From positions 97,878-161,877 of the forward strand of contig NZ_JAAKZG010000014.1 in the NCBI RefSeq assembly GCF_011045115.1: 64,000 nt of DNA, read 5' to 3'. Source of the stretch: Mesorhizobium zhangyense. GTDB taxonomy: Bacteria > Pseudomonadota > Alphaproteobacteria > Rhizobiales > Rhizobiaceae. Positions 52,800 through 61,879 of this stretch are shown here, one piece after another. The number at the start of each line of letters is the position of its first letter. Positions within the stretch are counted from its first letter, which is position 1. A model generated the notes under the pieces. The model searched no databases. It was given only the letters and a program-made list of their open reading frames with translations, and had not been told where the DNA came from. The position numbers and the translations under genes were made by a program.

Positions 52800-55785
52800 T
52801 GAGGCGCTCTCCCTTCTCGTCGAAGAATACAGGCGAGCAGACCTCGACCTCGATCACGCTATCAGGCATCGGCACATGAAGCGTCTGCCCCATGCGGTCG
52901 CGCCCGTCGATCACCACGGCCAGCGCGATGCCCCGGCCGCAATTCTCCGACCAGTAGCTCGACGTGACATGGCCGATCATCGTCATCGGGATCGGCTGCC
53001 TCGGATCGGCGACGATCTGCGCGCCCTCTTCCAGCACCACTTTCAGGTCCTTCGCCTTCAGGCCGACAAGCTGCTTGCGGCCCTTGGCGACCAGATCCGG
53101 CCGCGTCAGGCCGCGAATGCCGACGAAATCGGTCTTCTTCTTGCCGATCGCCCAGTCGAGCCCGGCATCGTTCGGCGTCACCGTGCCGTCCGTGTCCTGG
53201 CCGACGATGATGTAGCCCTTTTCGGCGCGCAGCACGTGCATCGCCTCGGTGCCATAGGCGCAGGCGCCGTGCTTCTGGCCCTCGGCCCACAGCGCTTCCC
53301 ACACCGCCTGGCCGTAGTCCGCCGGCACGTTGACCTCGAAGCCGCGGTCGCCGGTGAACGACATGCGGAACAGCCGAGTCGGTACACCGCAGATCTTGCC
53401 TTCGCGCACCGACATATGCGGCAGCGCCTCGTCCGACATGTCGATGCCCTCGACCAGCGGCTCGATGATTTTTCGCGAGTTCGGGCCCTGTACGGCAATC
53501 ACCGCCCATTGCTCGGAAATAGAACTCAGCCAGACATTGAGATGCGGGAACTCGGTCTGGAGGTAATCCTCCATGTGGTTCATGACGCGGGCGGCACCGC
53601 CGGTCGTCGTGGTTACGTGAAAGCGGTCCGCCGCCAGCCTGCCGACGACACCGTCGTCATAGATAAAACCGTCCTCGCGCAGCATGATGCCGTAGCGGCA
53701 ACGGCCGGGTTCCAGCTTCTCCCACGGATTGGTGTAGAGCAGTTCCATGAACTTCGCCGCATCCGGCCCGACAACCTCGATCTTGCCCAGCGTCGAGGCA
53801 TCGAACAGGCCGGCGGATTTGCGCACGGTGACGCATTCGCGGTTGACCGCAGCATGCATGTCTTCACCCGGCTTGGGGAAATACCAGGCGCGCTTCCACT
53901 GGCCGACATCCTCGAACACAGCGCCGTGGGCTTCTGCCCAGCCATGCATCGCCGTCTTGCGGGTCGGGTCGAACAGCACGCCGCGACCGTGATTGACGAT
54001 GGAGCCGAACGTCACCGGCGTATAGGGCGCGCGGAAGGTGGTGAGGCCGACGGCGGGAATGTCCTTGTCCAGCGTCTCGGCGGCAATCGCCAGCCCGTGC
54101 ATGTTGGAGGTCTTGCCCTGGTCGGTCGCCATGCCGTTGGTGGTGAAGCGCTTGACGTGCTCGATCGAGCGCATGCCTTCGCGCACGGCAAGGCGGATGT
54201 CCTTGGCGGTGACGTCATTCTGGAAGTCGACGAAGGCCTTCACGGTAGTATCAGCGCCAGCGCCCGGCCCGGCACCGAGCATGCCGCCAGCCCAGCTTTC
54301 GGAAGTCTCGGCCTTCGGCTTGGCCGACTTGCCGGCCTTCGCGCCGGCATCCTTCGCCGCCTTCTCGCCTGCCGCATAGGCTTCGTCGAGCGTCGCGGAA
54401 ATACCGTCCGTGCCATTGCAGGCGCCAACCGAGACGCAATCCTGCGCGTAGGTGCCCGGCAGGAAGCGCTTGGTGGCGTCGTCAAAGGCGACCTTGCCGC
54501 GCGACTGCGAGAACAGATGCACCGACGGCGTCCAGCCCGACGACATCAGCAGTGCATCGATGGGGATATTGCGCTCGCCGCCGCCATTCTTCGGCTGGAT
54601 CGTCATGGAGGAAACGCGCAGACGCCCACCGGTCTTGATGACGGCGCGGCCATGGTTGATCTCGATGCCGAGCGCGCGCGCCTCATCGACGAGAGCGCCT
54701 GCTGGATTGTCGCGCAGATCGACGATGGCCGCGATGTTGACGCCGGCCTTCTTCAGGTCGATCGCCGCCGCATAGGCCGTGTCGTTGGCGGTGTAGACGC
54801 CGACATTCTGGCCGACGGCGACGCCGTAATGGTTGAGATAGGTGCGCGCCGCCGAAGCCAGCAGGATGCCCGGCCGGTCGTTGTCGGCAAACACCATGTG
54901 ACGCTCTATGGCGCCGGTGGCGAGGATGACGCGTTTGGCGCGCACCTGCCACAGCCGCTCGCGCGGCAAATCGTGGCCAGGGCTGGCGAGATGCTCGCTG
55001 ACGCGCTCTGTCAGGCCGACGAAATTTTGCGCGTAGTATCCGAAGGCCGTGGTGCGCGGCAGCACGCGGACATTGTCCATCGCCGCCAATTTCGCCGCAG
55101 TCGCCTGCGCCCATGACCAGCCATCGGCCCCGTCGATGCTTGTGCCGGCCTCGAAGTGCAATGCGCCGCCGAGTTCGGCCTGCTCGTCGCAGATGATGAC
55201 GCGCGCGCCGGTCTCAGCGGCGGCAAGTGCTGCGGCCAAGCCTGCTGCACCGCCACCCAGCACCAGCACGTCGCAATGCTCGAAGCGCGCGGAATAATGG
55301 TCCGGGTCCGGCTGGTCGGGTGAAACGCCAAGACCGGCAGCGGCGCGGATTTTCGGCTCGTAAAGGCTCTTCCAGGCAGCCTTCGGCCACATGAAGGTCT
55401 TGTAGTAGAAGCCGGCCGAAAACATCGGCGAGGCCAGATCGTTGACCGCGCCGACATCGAAGGACAGCGACGGCCAGCGGTTCTGCGAACTGGCGCTAAG
55501 GCCGTCATAGAGCTCCTGCACCGTGGCGCGGACATTGGGCGTGCGGCGCGCCGCGTCGCGCTCGACAGATACCAGCGCGTTCGGCTCTTCCGCACCGGCA
55601 GAAAGAATGCCGCGCGGCCGGTGATATTTGAACGAGCGGCCGACGAGATGGACGCCATTGGCCAGAAGCGCCGAGGCCAGCGTGTCGCCAGCGAGCCCTG
55701 AATAGGACTGCCCGTCGAAGGTGAAACGCACGGTCTTTGCCGGCGTGAGGCGGCCGTGGCCGGAAATGCGGTGCGTGGCGGCCAT
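52792..55785 (-). CDS. soxA: Sarcosine oxidase alpha subunit
   Basis: The product is 997 aa from the ATG at 55785, which shares a base with the soxD stop (TGATG). The N-terminal 2Fe-2S-fold-like domain carries TFDGQSYSGLAGDTLASALL, and the NAD+-binding Rossmann motif reads VLVLGGGAAGLAAALAAAE. A central FAD-related region and a C-terminal tetrahydrofolate/GcvT domain (from about residue 600) follow. The alpha subunit binds NAD+ and passes formaldehyde-level product to folate. The order soxB, extra gene, soxD, soxA, soxG is the classic operon with one extra gene. Confidence 0.95.
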   Translation of the reverse strand: MAATHRISGHGRLTPAKTVRFTFDGQSYSGLAGDTLASALLANGVHLVGRSFKYHRPRGILSAGAEEPNALVSVERDAARRTPNVRATVQELYDGLSASSQNRWPSLSFDVGAVNDLASPMFSAGFYYKTFMWPKAAWKSLYEPKIRAAAGLGVSPDQPDPDHYSARFEHCDVLVLGGGAAGLAAALAAAETGARVIICDEQAELGGALHFEAGTSIDGADGWSWAQATAAKLAAMDNVRVLPRTTAFGYYAQNFVGLTERVSEHLASPGHDLPRERLWQVRAKRVILATGAIERHMVFADNDRPGILLASAARTYLNHYGVAVGQNVGVYTANDTAYAAAIDLKKAGVNIAAIVDLRDNPAGALVDEARALGIEINHGRAVIKTGGRLRVSSMTIQPKNGGGERNIPIDALLMSSGWTPSVHLFSQSRGKVAFDDATKRFLPGTYAQDCVSVGACNGTDGISATLDEAYAAGEKAAKDAGAKAGKSAKPKAETSESWAGGMLGAGPGAGADTTVKAFVDFQNDVTAKDIRLAVREGMRSIEHVKRFTTNGMATDQGKTSNMHGLAIAAETLDKDIPAVGLTTFRAPYTPVTFGSIVNHGRGVLFDPTRKTAMHGWAEAHGAVFEDVGQWKRAWYFPKPGEDMHAAVNRECVTVRKSAGLFDASTLGKIEVVGPDAAKFMELLYTNPWEKLEPGRCRYGIMLREDGFIYDDGVVGRLAADRFHVTTTTGGAARVMNHMEDYLQTEFPHLNVWLSSISEQWAVIAVQGPNSRKIIEPLVEGIDMSDEALPHMSVREGKICGVPTRLFRMSFTGDRGFEVNVPADYGQAVWEALWAEGQKHGACAYGTEAMHVLRAEKGYIIVGQDTDGTVTPNDAGLDWAIGKKKTDFVGIRGLTRPDLVAKGRKQLVGLKAKDLKVVLEEGAQIVADPRQPIPMTMIGHVTSSYWSENCGRGIALAVVIDGRDRMGQTLHVPMPDSVIEVEVCSPVFFDEKGERLNG

Positions 55786-56174
55786 CACGCGTCTCCCTTG
55801 CTGGCCGGCGCGCGCTTTGCCGCCGGTTTCTTCACATTGAGTTGGTCCGGCGGGCGGTTGGCATAGGCTGCCGGCCCGCTCTCCTTCTTCAGCTTGGAGA
55901 TGTCGGGCTTCGGCTCGCCGGCCTTGTAGGTCATGACGAACTTGTCGGTGACCGTGTCGCGCACCGCGTTGAAGAAGCGCGCGCAGCCGTGAATATGCCG
56001 CCAGCGCTCATAGATGATGCCCTTGGGATTGGAGCGGATGAAGAAGAACTTTTCGAAATCCTCGTCGCTTACCGCCGCGATGTCGGCAGCGCGCGCGATG
56101 TGGGCTTCGCCGGCGTTGCGGAATTCGAGTTCCGGACGCTCTTCCTCGCAATAGGGGCAGCGGATGAGAAGCAT
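55785..56174 (-). CDS. soxD: Sarcosine oxidase delta subunit
   Basis: The product is 129 aa. The zinc site CPYCEEERPELEF opens the protein and FIRSNPKGIIYERWRHIHGCARFFNAVRDTVTDKF is the delta-subunit core. It is the small zinc-binding subunit of the heterotetramer. It overlaps soxA by one base and has 9 bp before the extra gene. Confidence 0.95.
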   Translation of the reverse strand: MLLIRCPYCEEERPELEFRNAGEAHIARAADIAAVSDEDFEKFFFIRSNPKGIIYERWRHIHGCARFFNAVRDTVTDKFVMTYKAGEPKPDISKLKKESGPAAYANRPPDQLNVKKPAAKRAPASKGDA

Positions 56175-56183
56175 GTCTTGTTC

Positions 56184-56609
56184 CTAAAGTTCGCCTTGGC
56201 GGATTTTTGAACCCTGGGGCTGGTCGCAGAGCCGTTCGCCGAGTGCCGCGAAGGGCGCCATGCGCTTCACCAGTGCCTCGACGGAATCCATCGGCACGAT
56301 GAGGTCGCGATCGGCCATGTTGCCGAGGGTGAGTTCGAAGGGATTGACCGAGACGAACACCTTTCGCATCCGCGCAGGTTCCGCCTCGTCCTTTGCCGGC
56401 TCTTCGAGGAACATCACCATCCTCTTGCCGGCACTCCAGACGCAGGCGAGATAGCCGGAGCTGACCGTGAAAGGCCATTCCTGTTCATTGTCGGCGCGGC
56501 TGAGCTTCTGCAACCGCACTTCGTCGGCGCCGGGGAAATGAAACAGTCCCTTTTCGCCGGCCAGAACCAGCGGCGCCACGACGGCAAGTGTGGCCGCAAT
56601 CGCCGGCAT
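56184..56609 (-). CDS. DUF2511 (YebY)-like secreted protein within the sarcosine oxidase operon
   Basis: The product is 141 aa from the ATG at 56609, which overlaps the soxB stop (TGATG). A signal peptide ([21 protein letters not shown]) is followed by a motif EWPFTVSSGYLACVWSAGKRMVMF and a C-terminal APFAALGERLC. The W-P-F...L-x-C region and the final cysteine resemble E. coli YebY (DUF2511), linked to copper uptake. It is not a known sox subunit. Translational coupling to soxB and soxD implies a functional link, perhaps to the periplasm or to a metal; this is inference. Confidence 0.75.
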   Translation of the reverse strand: MPAIAATLAVVAPLVLAGEKGLFHFPGADEVRLQKLSRADNEQEWPFTVSSGYLACVWSAGKRMVMFLEEPAKDEAEPARMRKVFVSVNPFELTLGNMADRDLIVPMDSVEALVKRMAPFAALGERLCDQPQGSKIRQGEL

Positions 56610-57862
56610 CAGTGCGCCACCGCCGCCGCTGCCGCCTCGTCGATCAGGCGTCCGGTGCGGAAACGCTCGATGGTGAAGGGCGCGTTGATCGGATGCGGTT
56701 CGTCGCGGGCGATAGTATGGGCAAAGACATTGCCCGAACCGGGCGTGGCCTTGAAGCCGCCCGTGCCCCAGCCGCAATTGACGTAAAGCCCCTGCACCGG
56801 CGTCTTGGCCAGGATCGGCGAGCGATCCGGCGTCACGTCGACGATGCCGCCCCAGCTCCGCAGCATCTTCATGCGCGTGAAGATCGGGAACATCTCGCAG
56901 ATGGCGTCGAGCGTGTGGTTGAGGATGTGCAGGCCGCCGGTCTGCGAATAGGAGATATACTGATCGGTGCCCGCGCCGATGACCAGCTCGCCCTTGTCCG
57001 ACTGCGAGATATAGGCGTGCACCGTGTTGGACATGACCACGCAGGGAACCACCGGCTTGACCGGCTCCGACACCAGCGCCTGCAAGGGATAGCTTTCCAG
57101 CGGCATGCGCACGCCTGCCATGTCCATCAGCACCGATGTGTGGCCGGCGGCAACGACGCCGACCTTCTTCGCGCCGATGAAGCCGCGCGAGGTCTCGACG
57201 CCCATCACGGCACCGTTCGGCGCGCGCTTGATGCCAGTAACTTCGCAATTCTGGATGATGTCGACGCCGCGCGCGGAGGCTGCACGCGCATAGCCCCAGG
57301 CGACCGCATCGTGACGGGCCGTGCCGCCGCGCCGCTGAAGGGATGCCCCGACGACCGGGTAGCGCGCGTCCTTGGAGATGTTGAGCGGCGGGCAGAATTC
57401 CTTGGCCTGTTCGGGCGACAGCCATTCATTGTCGATGCCGTTCAGGCGGTTGGCATGAATGTGGCGCTTGAGCACCTGCACGTCGTGCACATTATGCGCC
57501 AGCATCATGACACCGCGCGCCGAATACATGACGTTGTAGTTGAGATCCTGCGAAAGCCCGTCCCACAGCTTCACGGCGTGGTCGTAGATGCCGGCCGATT
57601 CGTCATAGAGATAGTTCGAGCGGATGATGGTGGTGTTGCGGCCGGTGTTGCCGCCGCCGAGCCAACCCTTTTCCAGCACCGCGACATTGGTGATGCCGTG
57701 TTCCTTGGCCAGATAATAGGCCGTCGCCAGCCCATGTCCGCCCGCACCGACGATAATCACGTCGTATTCGGCCCTCGGCTCGGGCGAGGACCATTGCTCA
57801 TCCCAGCCCTTGTGGCCGCGCATCGCCTCGCGGGCGAGGGCAAAAACCGAATATTTCCGCAT
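56609..57862 (-). CDS. soxB: Sarcosine oxidase beta subunit
   Basis: The product is 417 aa from the ATG at 57862; a GTG at 57868 precedes it. The FAD-binding Rossmann motif is [22 protein letters not shown], and the flavin region has [13 protein letters not shown], where the His is the usual covalent FMN attachment site. The C-terminal [20 protein letters not shown] sequence is conserved. It is the catalytic subunit that oxidises sarcosine to glycine and formaldehyde. A 14-bp palindrome lies 35 bp upstream. Confidence 0.95.
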   Translation of the reverse strand: MRKYSVFALAREAMRGHKGWDEQWSSPEPRAEYDVIIVGAGGHGLATAYYLAKEHGITNVAVLEKGWLGGGNTGRNTTIIRSNYLYDESAGIYDHAVKLWDGLSQDLNYNVMYSARGVMMLAHNVHDVQVLKRHIHANRLNGIDNEWLSPEQAKEFCPPLNISKDARYPVVGASLQRRGGTARHDAVAWGYARAASARGVDIIQNCEVTGIKRAPNGAVMGVETSRGFIGAKKVGVVAAGHTSVLMDMAGVRMPLESYPLQALVSEPVKPVVPCVVMSNTVHAYISQSDKGELVIGAGTDQYISYSQTGGLHILNHTLDAICEMFPIFTRMKMLRSWGGIVDVTPDRSPILAKTPVQGLYVNCGWGTGGFKATPGSGNVFAHTIARDEPHPINAPFTIERFRTGRLIDEAAAAAVAH

Positions 57863-57896
57863 GGGCACTGGCCTCTTGGATGTCGGAAGGTCTCGT

Positions 57897-57910
57897 CTCT
57901 GAATTCAGAG
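57897..57910. promoter_or_regulatory. Palindrome CTCTGAATTCAGAG upstream of soxB
   Basis: A perfect 14-bp palindrome in the region between soxB and the divergent SDR, 35 bp before the soxB ATG. It is a plausible operator for the sarcosine genes but could be a chance restriction-type palindrome. Confidence 0.4.
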
Positions 57911-58115
57911 CGCGAGGTGTATCACTAGCGAAAAGCGACAGCCAGCTTTGCACTGTTTGCGACGGCTATTGCCGTTTTGCGCCAGTGCCTGCCAGCCGCG
58001 ACAAATCCTCTCAACCGCCGGCAGGTATCGGGTGGCTCGCACCGGCCTCATTTGCGACGACGGCGCATCGATGCGGACCGCTCCGGTTCGCCGCTCCACA
58101 GAGGAAACGCCAATC

Positions 58116-58874
58116 ATGTCCGCTCTCGTCAACAAGGTCGCAATCGTTACCGGAGCCAGTTCCGGCATTGGCCGCGCCGCCGTAAAACTCTTCGCCGAGG
58201 AAGGTGCGAAACTCGTCGTCGCGGCACGGCGTCAGGCCGAACTCGACAAGCTGGTCGCAGAAATCGTCGAGGATGGCGGCACGGCAATCGCACTTGCCGG
58301 CGACGTCCGTGACGAGGCCTATGCAAAAGCACTGGTTGATCTGGCGACCGGCGAGTTCGGCGGCCTCGACATTGCCTTCAACAATGCCGGCGCGATCGGA
58401 GAGATGGGTCCTGTCCCGGACATGTCCCTCGAGGCGTGGAATGCGACGCTGGACACCAATCTGACCGGCGCCTTTCTCGGCGCAAAATATCAGATCCCGG
58501 CCATGCTGGAGCGCGGCGGCGGCTCGCTGATCTTCACCTCGAGCTTTGTCGGCCACACCGTCGGCATGCCCGGAATGGCGGCCTATGCCGCCGCCAAGGC
58601 CGCGCTGATCGGCCTGACTCAGACGCTTGCAGCCGAGTACGGGCCACGCGGCCTGCGGGTCAATGCGCTCCTGCCCGGCGGCACCGACACGCCGGCGGCA
58701 ACGTTCAAGACGCCAGAGGAATGGGCCTTCGTCGAAGGTTTGCATGCGCTGAAGCGCGTCGCAAAGCCCGAAGAAATTGCCCGTTCAGCCCTTTTCCTCG
58801 CCTCGGATGCTTCGAGCTTCACCACCGGCACGGCCTTGTTTGCCGATGGCGGCGTTTCGATCAACCGGGTCTGA
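58116..58874 (+). CDS. SDR-family oxidoreductase
   Basis: The product is 252 aa from the ATG at 58116, with AGAGGAAA upstream; the frame to 57948 is not used. The motifs are TGASSGIGRAAVKL, NNAGAIGE, FTSSFVGHTVG and the active site YAAAKAALIG. The C-terminus has FADGGVSINRV. It is a classical SDR of unknown substrate. It is divergent from the sox operon and may work with one-carbon or methylated-amine metabolism, but only proximity suggests this. Confidence 0.9.
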   Translation: MSALVNKVAIVTGASSGIGRAAVKLFAEEGAKLVVAARRQAELDKLVAEIVEDGGTAIALAGDVRDEAYAKALVDLATGEFGGLDIAFNNAGAIGEMGPVPDMSLEAWNATLDTNLTGAFLGAKYQIPAMLERGGGSLIFTSSFVGHTVGMPGMAAYAAAKAALIGLTQTLAAEYGPRGLRVNALLPGGTDTPAATFKTPEEWAFVEGLHALKRVAKPEEIARSALFLASDASSFTTGTALFADGGVSINRV

Positions 58875-59112
58875 CAGCTGTTTCGTTGACCGGTGGCTTC
58901 TTCAGGTTTATTCAGGCGGAAATGCGTTGCGCGGCAGATTGCGCGTGCATTTTCACATTTGAGAGAGGGATACGCGCCTTTTGCGCACTCTGCTCTCGAC
59001 AACGCCGCTTGATTCTGCTATCAGCCGCCGCAATTCGCGGTGGTGACCGCTGCGAAAGCCAGTGGCTATTCGCCCCGCTCTATTGATTCGAACCCGAAAG
59101 ACAGGATTGCCC

Positions 59113-59370
59113 GTGCAGGTACTCGTCCGCGACAACAATGTTGATCAGGCGCTTCGCGCGCTCAAGAAGAAGATGCAGCGCGAAGGTATCTTCCGTGAAA
59201 TGAAGATGCGCGGCCACTACGAGAAGCCGTCGGAAAAGCGCGCCCGTGAAAAGGCTGAAGCCGTTCGCCGCGCCCGCAAGCTGGCCCGCAAGCGCGCTCA
59301 GCGCGAAGGCCTGCTTCCGATGACCCCGCGTCCGGTTCCGGCCGCAGGTGCAGCGCGCCCGGCGCGTTGA
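59113..59370 (+). CDS. rpsU: 30S ribosomal protein S21
   Basis: The product is 85 aa from a GTG start at 59113 (GTG-CAG, read as [14 protein letters not shown]), with AGGA seven bases before. The sequence [27 protein letters not shown] is diagnostic of S21, and the C-terminal [13 protein letters not shown] with a Pro/Ala tail is typical of alphaproteobacteria. The protein binds near the anti-Shine-Dalgarno region of 16S rRNA and aids initiation. An earlier frame from 59062 is rejected because S21 starts at the GTG. Confidence 0.96.
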   Translation: MQVLVRDNNVDQALRALKKKMQREGIFREMKMRGHYEKPSEKRAREKAEAVRRARKLARKRAQREGLLPMTPRPVPAAGAARPAR

Positions 59371-59405
59371 TCTGGCCAATATTTCGTCCTTTTGCGAGGA
59401 TACGG

Positions 59406-59437
59406 AAGGTGGGGTGATGAAGAATCACCGCCACCTT
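59406..59437 (+). terminator. Rho-independent terminator after rpsU
   Basis: An imperfect hairpin (AAGGTGG...CCACCTT with inner GGTGAT/ATCACC and one bulged G) followed by TTTTGTTTT. It ends the rpsU transcript before the TPR gene. Confidence 0.75.
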
Positions 59438-59519
59438 TTTGTTTTGTTCCGATTGCGCGCTATATGCTGCCGCGGAGCCTCCGCCGTATAGTTCGGCCGA
59501 CCACAAGGGAAGAGCAGAG

Positions 59520-60365
59520 ATGGAAGCATTGATCGGCGGGCGCAATCATTCCTGGCGCAACGCGGCCTTGGCGGCAGCGCTGCTTTCGGGTGTCGCGCTC
59601 ACCGCCTGCCAGAGCGGCCCGACAGGCGAACTCACTTCCGTCGAAACAGCTCAGGGATCGAGCGAGAACATCTCGTCGCTTTCGGCGGTCATCTCCCGCA
59701 ATCCGCAGGATCCCGAAGGCTACAATGTGCGCGGCTCGGCCTATGGCCGCGGCGGCAAGTATCGCGAAGCCCTGAAGGACTTCGACAAGGCGATCGAGCT
59801 TAAGCCGAATTTCTACCAGGCCTACGCCAACCGCGCCCTCATCCAGCGCTTTCTCGGCGATCAGGGGAAAGCGCTCGCCGACTACAACCAGGCCATCCAG
59901 CTCAACGCCAATTATGACGCCGCCTATATCGGCCGCGGCAATCTCTATCGCAAGGCAGGCCGCACGCAGGACGCTTTCAACGATTTCCAGAAGGCGATCC
60001 AGCTCGATACGACCGATGCGCGCGCCTATCACAATCGCGGCCTGATCTATCAGAGCCAGGGCCAGCACGCCTTCGCCATCGAGGATTTCTCGACCGCAAT
60101 CTCGCTGTCGCCCGACGCCGCCGAACCCTATAACGGCCGCGGCCTCTCCTACCTCGCCACCAATGACGAGGACAACGCCTTCGCCGACTTCAACATGGCG
60201 ATCAAGCTCGACGGCAATATCGCCGAAAGCTGGGCCAATCAGGCGCTGATCTACGAGCGGCGCGGCGACAAGGCTCGGGCGGCTAAATCCTATGCGCGGG
60301 CCGCACAGCTCGATCCCAACTACAAGCCGGCGACCGAAGGCCTGGCACGCACGCGCGGCTCATAA
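59520..60365 (+). CDS. TPR-repeat lipoprotein (NlpI-like)
   Basis: The product is 281 aa from the ATG at 59520, with GGGAAGAG upstream; the earlier frame from 59439 is rejected. A lipoprotein signal peptide ends in the lipobox LTAC (AALLSGVALTACQSG). The rest is about six TPR units with repeated Y-N-x-A-L/A-Y patterns such as KPNFYQAYANRALIQRFLGDQGKALADYNQAI. Such proteins scaffold periplasmic peptidoglycan-enzyme complexes. It may act with envelope enzymes like the transglycosylase, though no direct partner is visible. Confidence 0.88.
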   Translation: MEALIGGRNHSWRNAALAAALLSGVALTACQSGPTGELTSVETAQGSSENISSLSAVISRNPQDPEGYNVRGSAYGRGGKYREALKDFDKAIELKPNFYQAYANRALIQRFLGDQGKALADYNQAIQLNANYDAAYIGRGNLYRKAGRTQDAFNDFQKAIQLDTTDARAYHNRGLIYQSQGQHAFAIEDFSTAISLSPDAAEPYNGRGLSYLATNDEDNAFADFNMAIKLDGNIAESWANQALIYERRGDKARAAKSYARAAQLDPNYKPATEGLARTRGS

Positions 60366-60440
60366 AGCCAACCGTTCCAGCAAGTGCAGGCCGATTGATT
60401 CCGCAATGGAACCGAACGGCACCCCAATCGGTTTTAAAGA

Positions 60441-60495
60441 CACGATCCTGCGTTGAAAACGGCAAAAATTTGCCGTGTTTGCGGCCTAGATCGTG
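60441..60495 (+). repeat. Nested inverted repeats upstream of the DUF992 gene
   Basis: Outer arms CACGATC (60441-60447) and GATCGTG (60489-60495) enclose an inner ACGGCAAA-AA-TTTGCCGT palindrome (60459-60476). It could form a cruciform or an mRNA hairpin in the 211-bp gap. Candidate regulator site; no terminator T-run. Confidence 0.5.
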
Positions 60496-60576
60496 CTTGT
60501 AAGGCTGGGGGTTCTGTTTGCTTTCCCAAGGGATTGGATCGGGGCTTGGCTCAGCACGAATTGCTGGAGTTGAATC

Positions 60577-61053
60577 ATGAAGAAATTTGTTCTCGCCGCG
60601 GCTCTGTTTTCCGCCGTCTCGACCCTTCCCGCACATGCCGGAAGCGTACAGCTCGGCATTCTCGATTGCGTCGTCGATGGCGGCACGTCCTACATCATCG
60701 GCTCGAACAAGGGCTTGGCCTGCACGTTCAAGCCCTACAACAAGGCCTATGGCCCTGACGTCTACAGCGGCGTCATCTCCAAGCTCGGCGCCGACCTTGG
60801 CATGACCCATCAGTCGTCGATCAGCTGGGCGGTTCTGGCCACCGACTGGGACGGCTATGGCAGCGGTGCGCTCGCCGGCAAATATTTCGGCGCATCCGCC
60901 GATGCCAGCCTTGTCACCGGCGGCGGCGTGAATGTCCTGCTCGGCGGCAACAGCCGCGCCTTTACGCTGCAGCCGCTCAGTGTCCAGACCCAGACCGGCG
61001 TCAATGTCGCGCTGGCTGTGACGCAGCTCGAGCTCTACAAGTCGCTGAAGTAA
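60577..61053 (+). CDS. DUF992-family secreted protein
   Basis: The product is 158 aa. It has a signal peptide (MKKFVLAAALFSAVSTLPAHAG) and a conserved VQLGILDCVVDGGTSYIIGSNKGLACTF opening with two cysteines, then a glycine-rich middle (GYGSGALAGKYFGASADASLVTGGG). These are the marks of DUF992, a family found almost only in Hyphomicrobiales, of unknown function, probably periplasmic. It is followed by a good terminator. Confidence 0.85.
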   Translation: MKKFVLAAALFSAVSTLPAHAGSVQLGILDCVVDGGTSYIIGSNKGLACTFKPYNKAYGPDVYSGVISKLGADLGMTHQSSISWAVLATDWDGYGSGALAGKYFGASADASLVTGGGVNVLLGGNSRAFTLQPLSVQTQTGVNVALAVTQLELYKSLK

Positions 61054-61080
61054 TTCGCCGCTGCTCGCGGTCGAACTGAG

Positions 61081-61112
61081 AAAGCCCGGCCGATCTATCG
61101 GCCGGGCTTTTT
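61081..61112 (+). terminator. Rho-independent terminator after the DUF992 gene
   Basis: AAAGCCCGGCCG (61081-61092), loop ATCTAT, CGGCCGGGCTTT (61099-61110), then T residues. A 12-bp perfect stem. Confidence 0.93.
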
Positions 61113-61193
61113 GCTGTTTCCACCATTGCGCCACGCGCGACAACCACCTGATCCAGACCATGCGGCTCATTGCCGATCAGCCTTGCTTAATTT

Positions 61194-61211
61194 AGAAACC
61201 AAATAGTTTCT
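61194..61211. promoter_or_regulatory. Operator candidate AGAAAC-N6-GTTTCT
   Basis: A perfect inverted repeat with 6-bp arms and a 6-base spacer, 20 bp before the regulator's GTG start. It overlaps an AT-rich promoter region and is the likely autoregulatory site of the SufR-like protein. Confidence 0.65.
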
Positions 61212-61231
61212 TTATTAGCGAGGCAGTTGCC

Positions 61232-61879
61232 GTGCGGCAAACAAGTCCAAGCGAAGACCGTATTCTGCGGCGCATAAAATTTCACGGCGCGCAGACGACC
61301 GGCGCGATCGCCGAGCATCTCGACATCACCACGCCGGGCGCGCGCAAGCATCTCACTGCCCTTCTCGATGCCCGCCTCGTTGTCTTCGAAGATCGCGGCG
61401 GCAAGGTCGGACGGCCGGAACGCTACTGGCTGCTCACGGCAGAAGCACAAAAGCTGTTTCCCGACAGCCATGCCGTGCTGACGGTCGAGATGCTGGACTC
61501 AGTGCGCTCGCTTTTCGGCGAAGACGGCCTCGACCGGCTGATCACCGACCGCGAACGGCAGATGCTCCGGCGCTACGATACCGCTCTTGCCGGGCTGGAG
61601 GGGCTAGCCGAGCGCGTCGCCAAGCTTGCCGACATCAGAAGCCAGGAAGGCTATCTCGCCGACGCTGCCCCCCTGCCCGACGGCGCATGGCTGCTTGCCG
61701 AAAACCACTGCCCGATCTGCGCTGCCGCAAGCATCTGCCAGGGCTTCTGCCGTTCGGAGCTGGCGCTGTTCCGGCAGGTGCTGGGCGACGACGTCAGCGT
61801 CGAGCGCACCGACTACATACTGGCCGGCGCGCGGCGCTGCGCCTACCGCATATCCCCAGCATCGGAGACAACAAAATGA
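61232..61879 (+). CDS. SufR-like winged-helix regulator with a cysteine cluster
   Basis: The product is 215 aa from a GTG start at 61232, with GAGG upstream. The N-terminal winged helix (about 8-70; IKFHGAQTTGAIAEHLDITTPGARKHLTALLDARLV) resembles DeoR/ArsR/SufR factors. The C-terminal domain ends ENHCPICAAASICQGFCRSELALF and RRCAYRI, giving four clustered cysteines CX2CX5CX3C plus one more. SufR-type proteins bind an Fe-S cluster there and sense iron or redox state. It overlaps the MFS gene by ATGA, so it probably controls that exporter. Confidence 0.85.
   Translation: MRQTSPSEDRILRRIKFHGAQTTGAIAEHLDITTPGARKHLTALLDARLVVFEDRGGKVGRPERYWLLTAEAQKLFPDSHAVLTVEMLDSVRSLFGEDGLDRLITDRERQMLRRYDTALAGLEGLAERVAKLADIRSQEGYLADAAPLPDGAWLLAENHCPICAAASICQGFCRSELALFRQVLGDDVSVERTDYILAGARRCAYRISPASETTK

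Noticed and set aside
52327..55116. 929-aa plus-strand open frame antisense to soxA and soxG
   Set aside because: It mirrors well-supported sarcosine oxidase genes, and its composition is the Arg/His/Asp-rich pattern of shadow frames.
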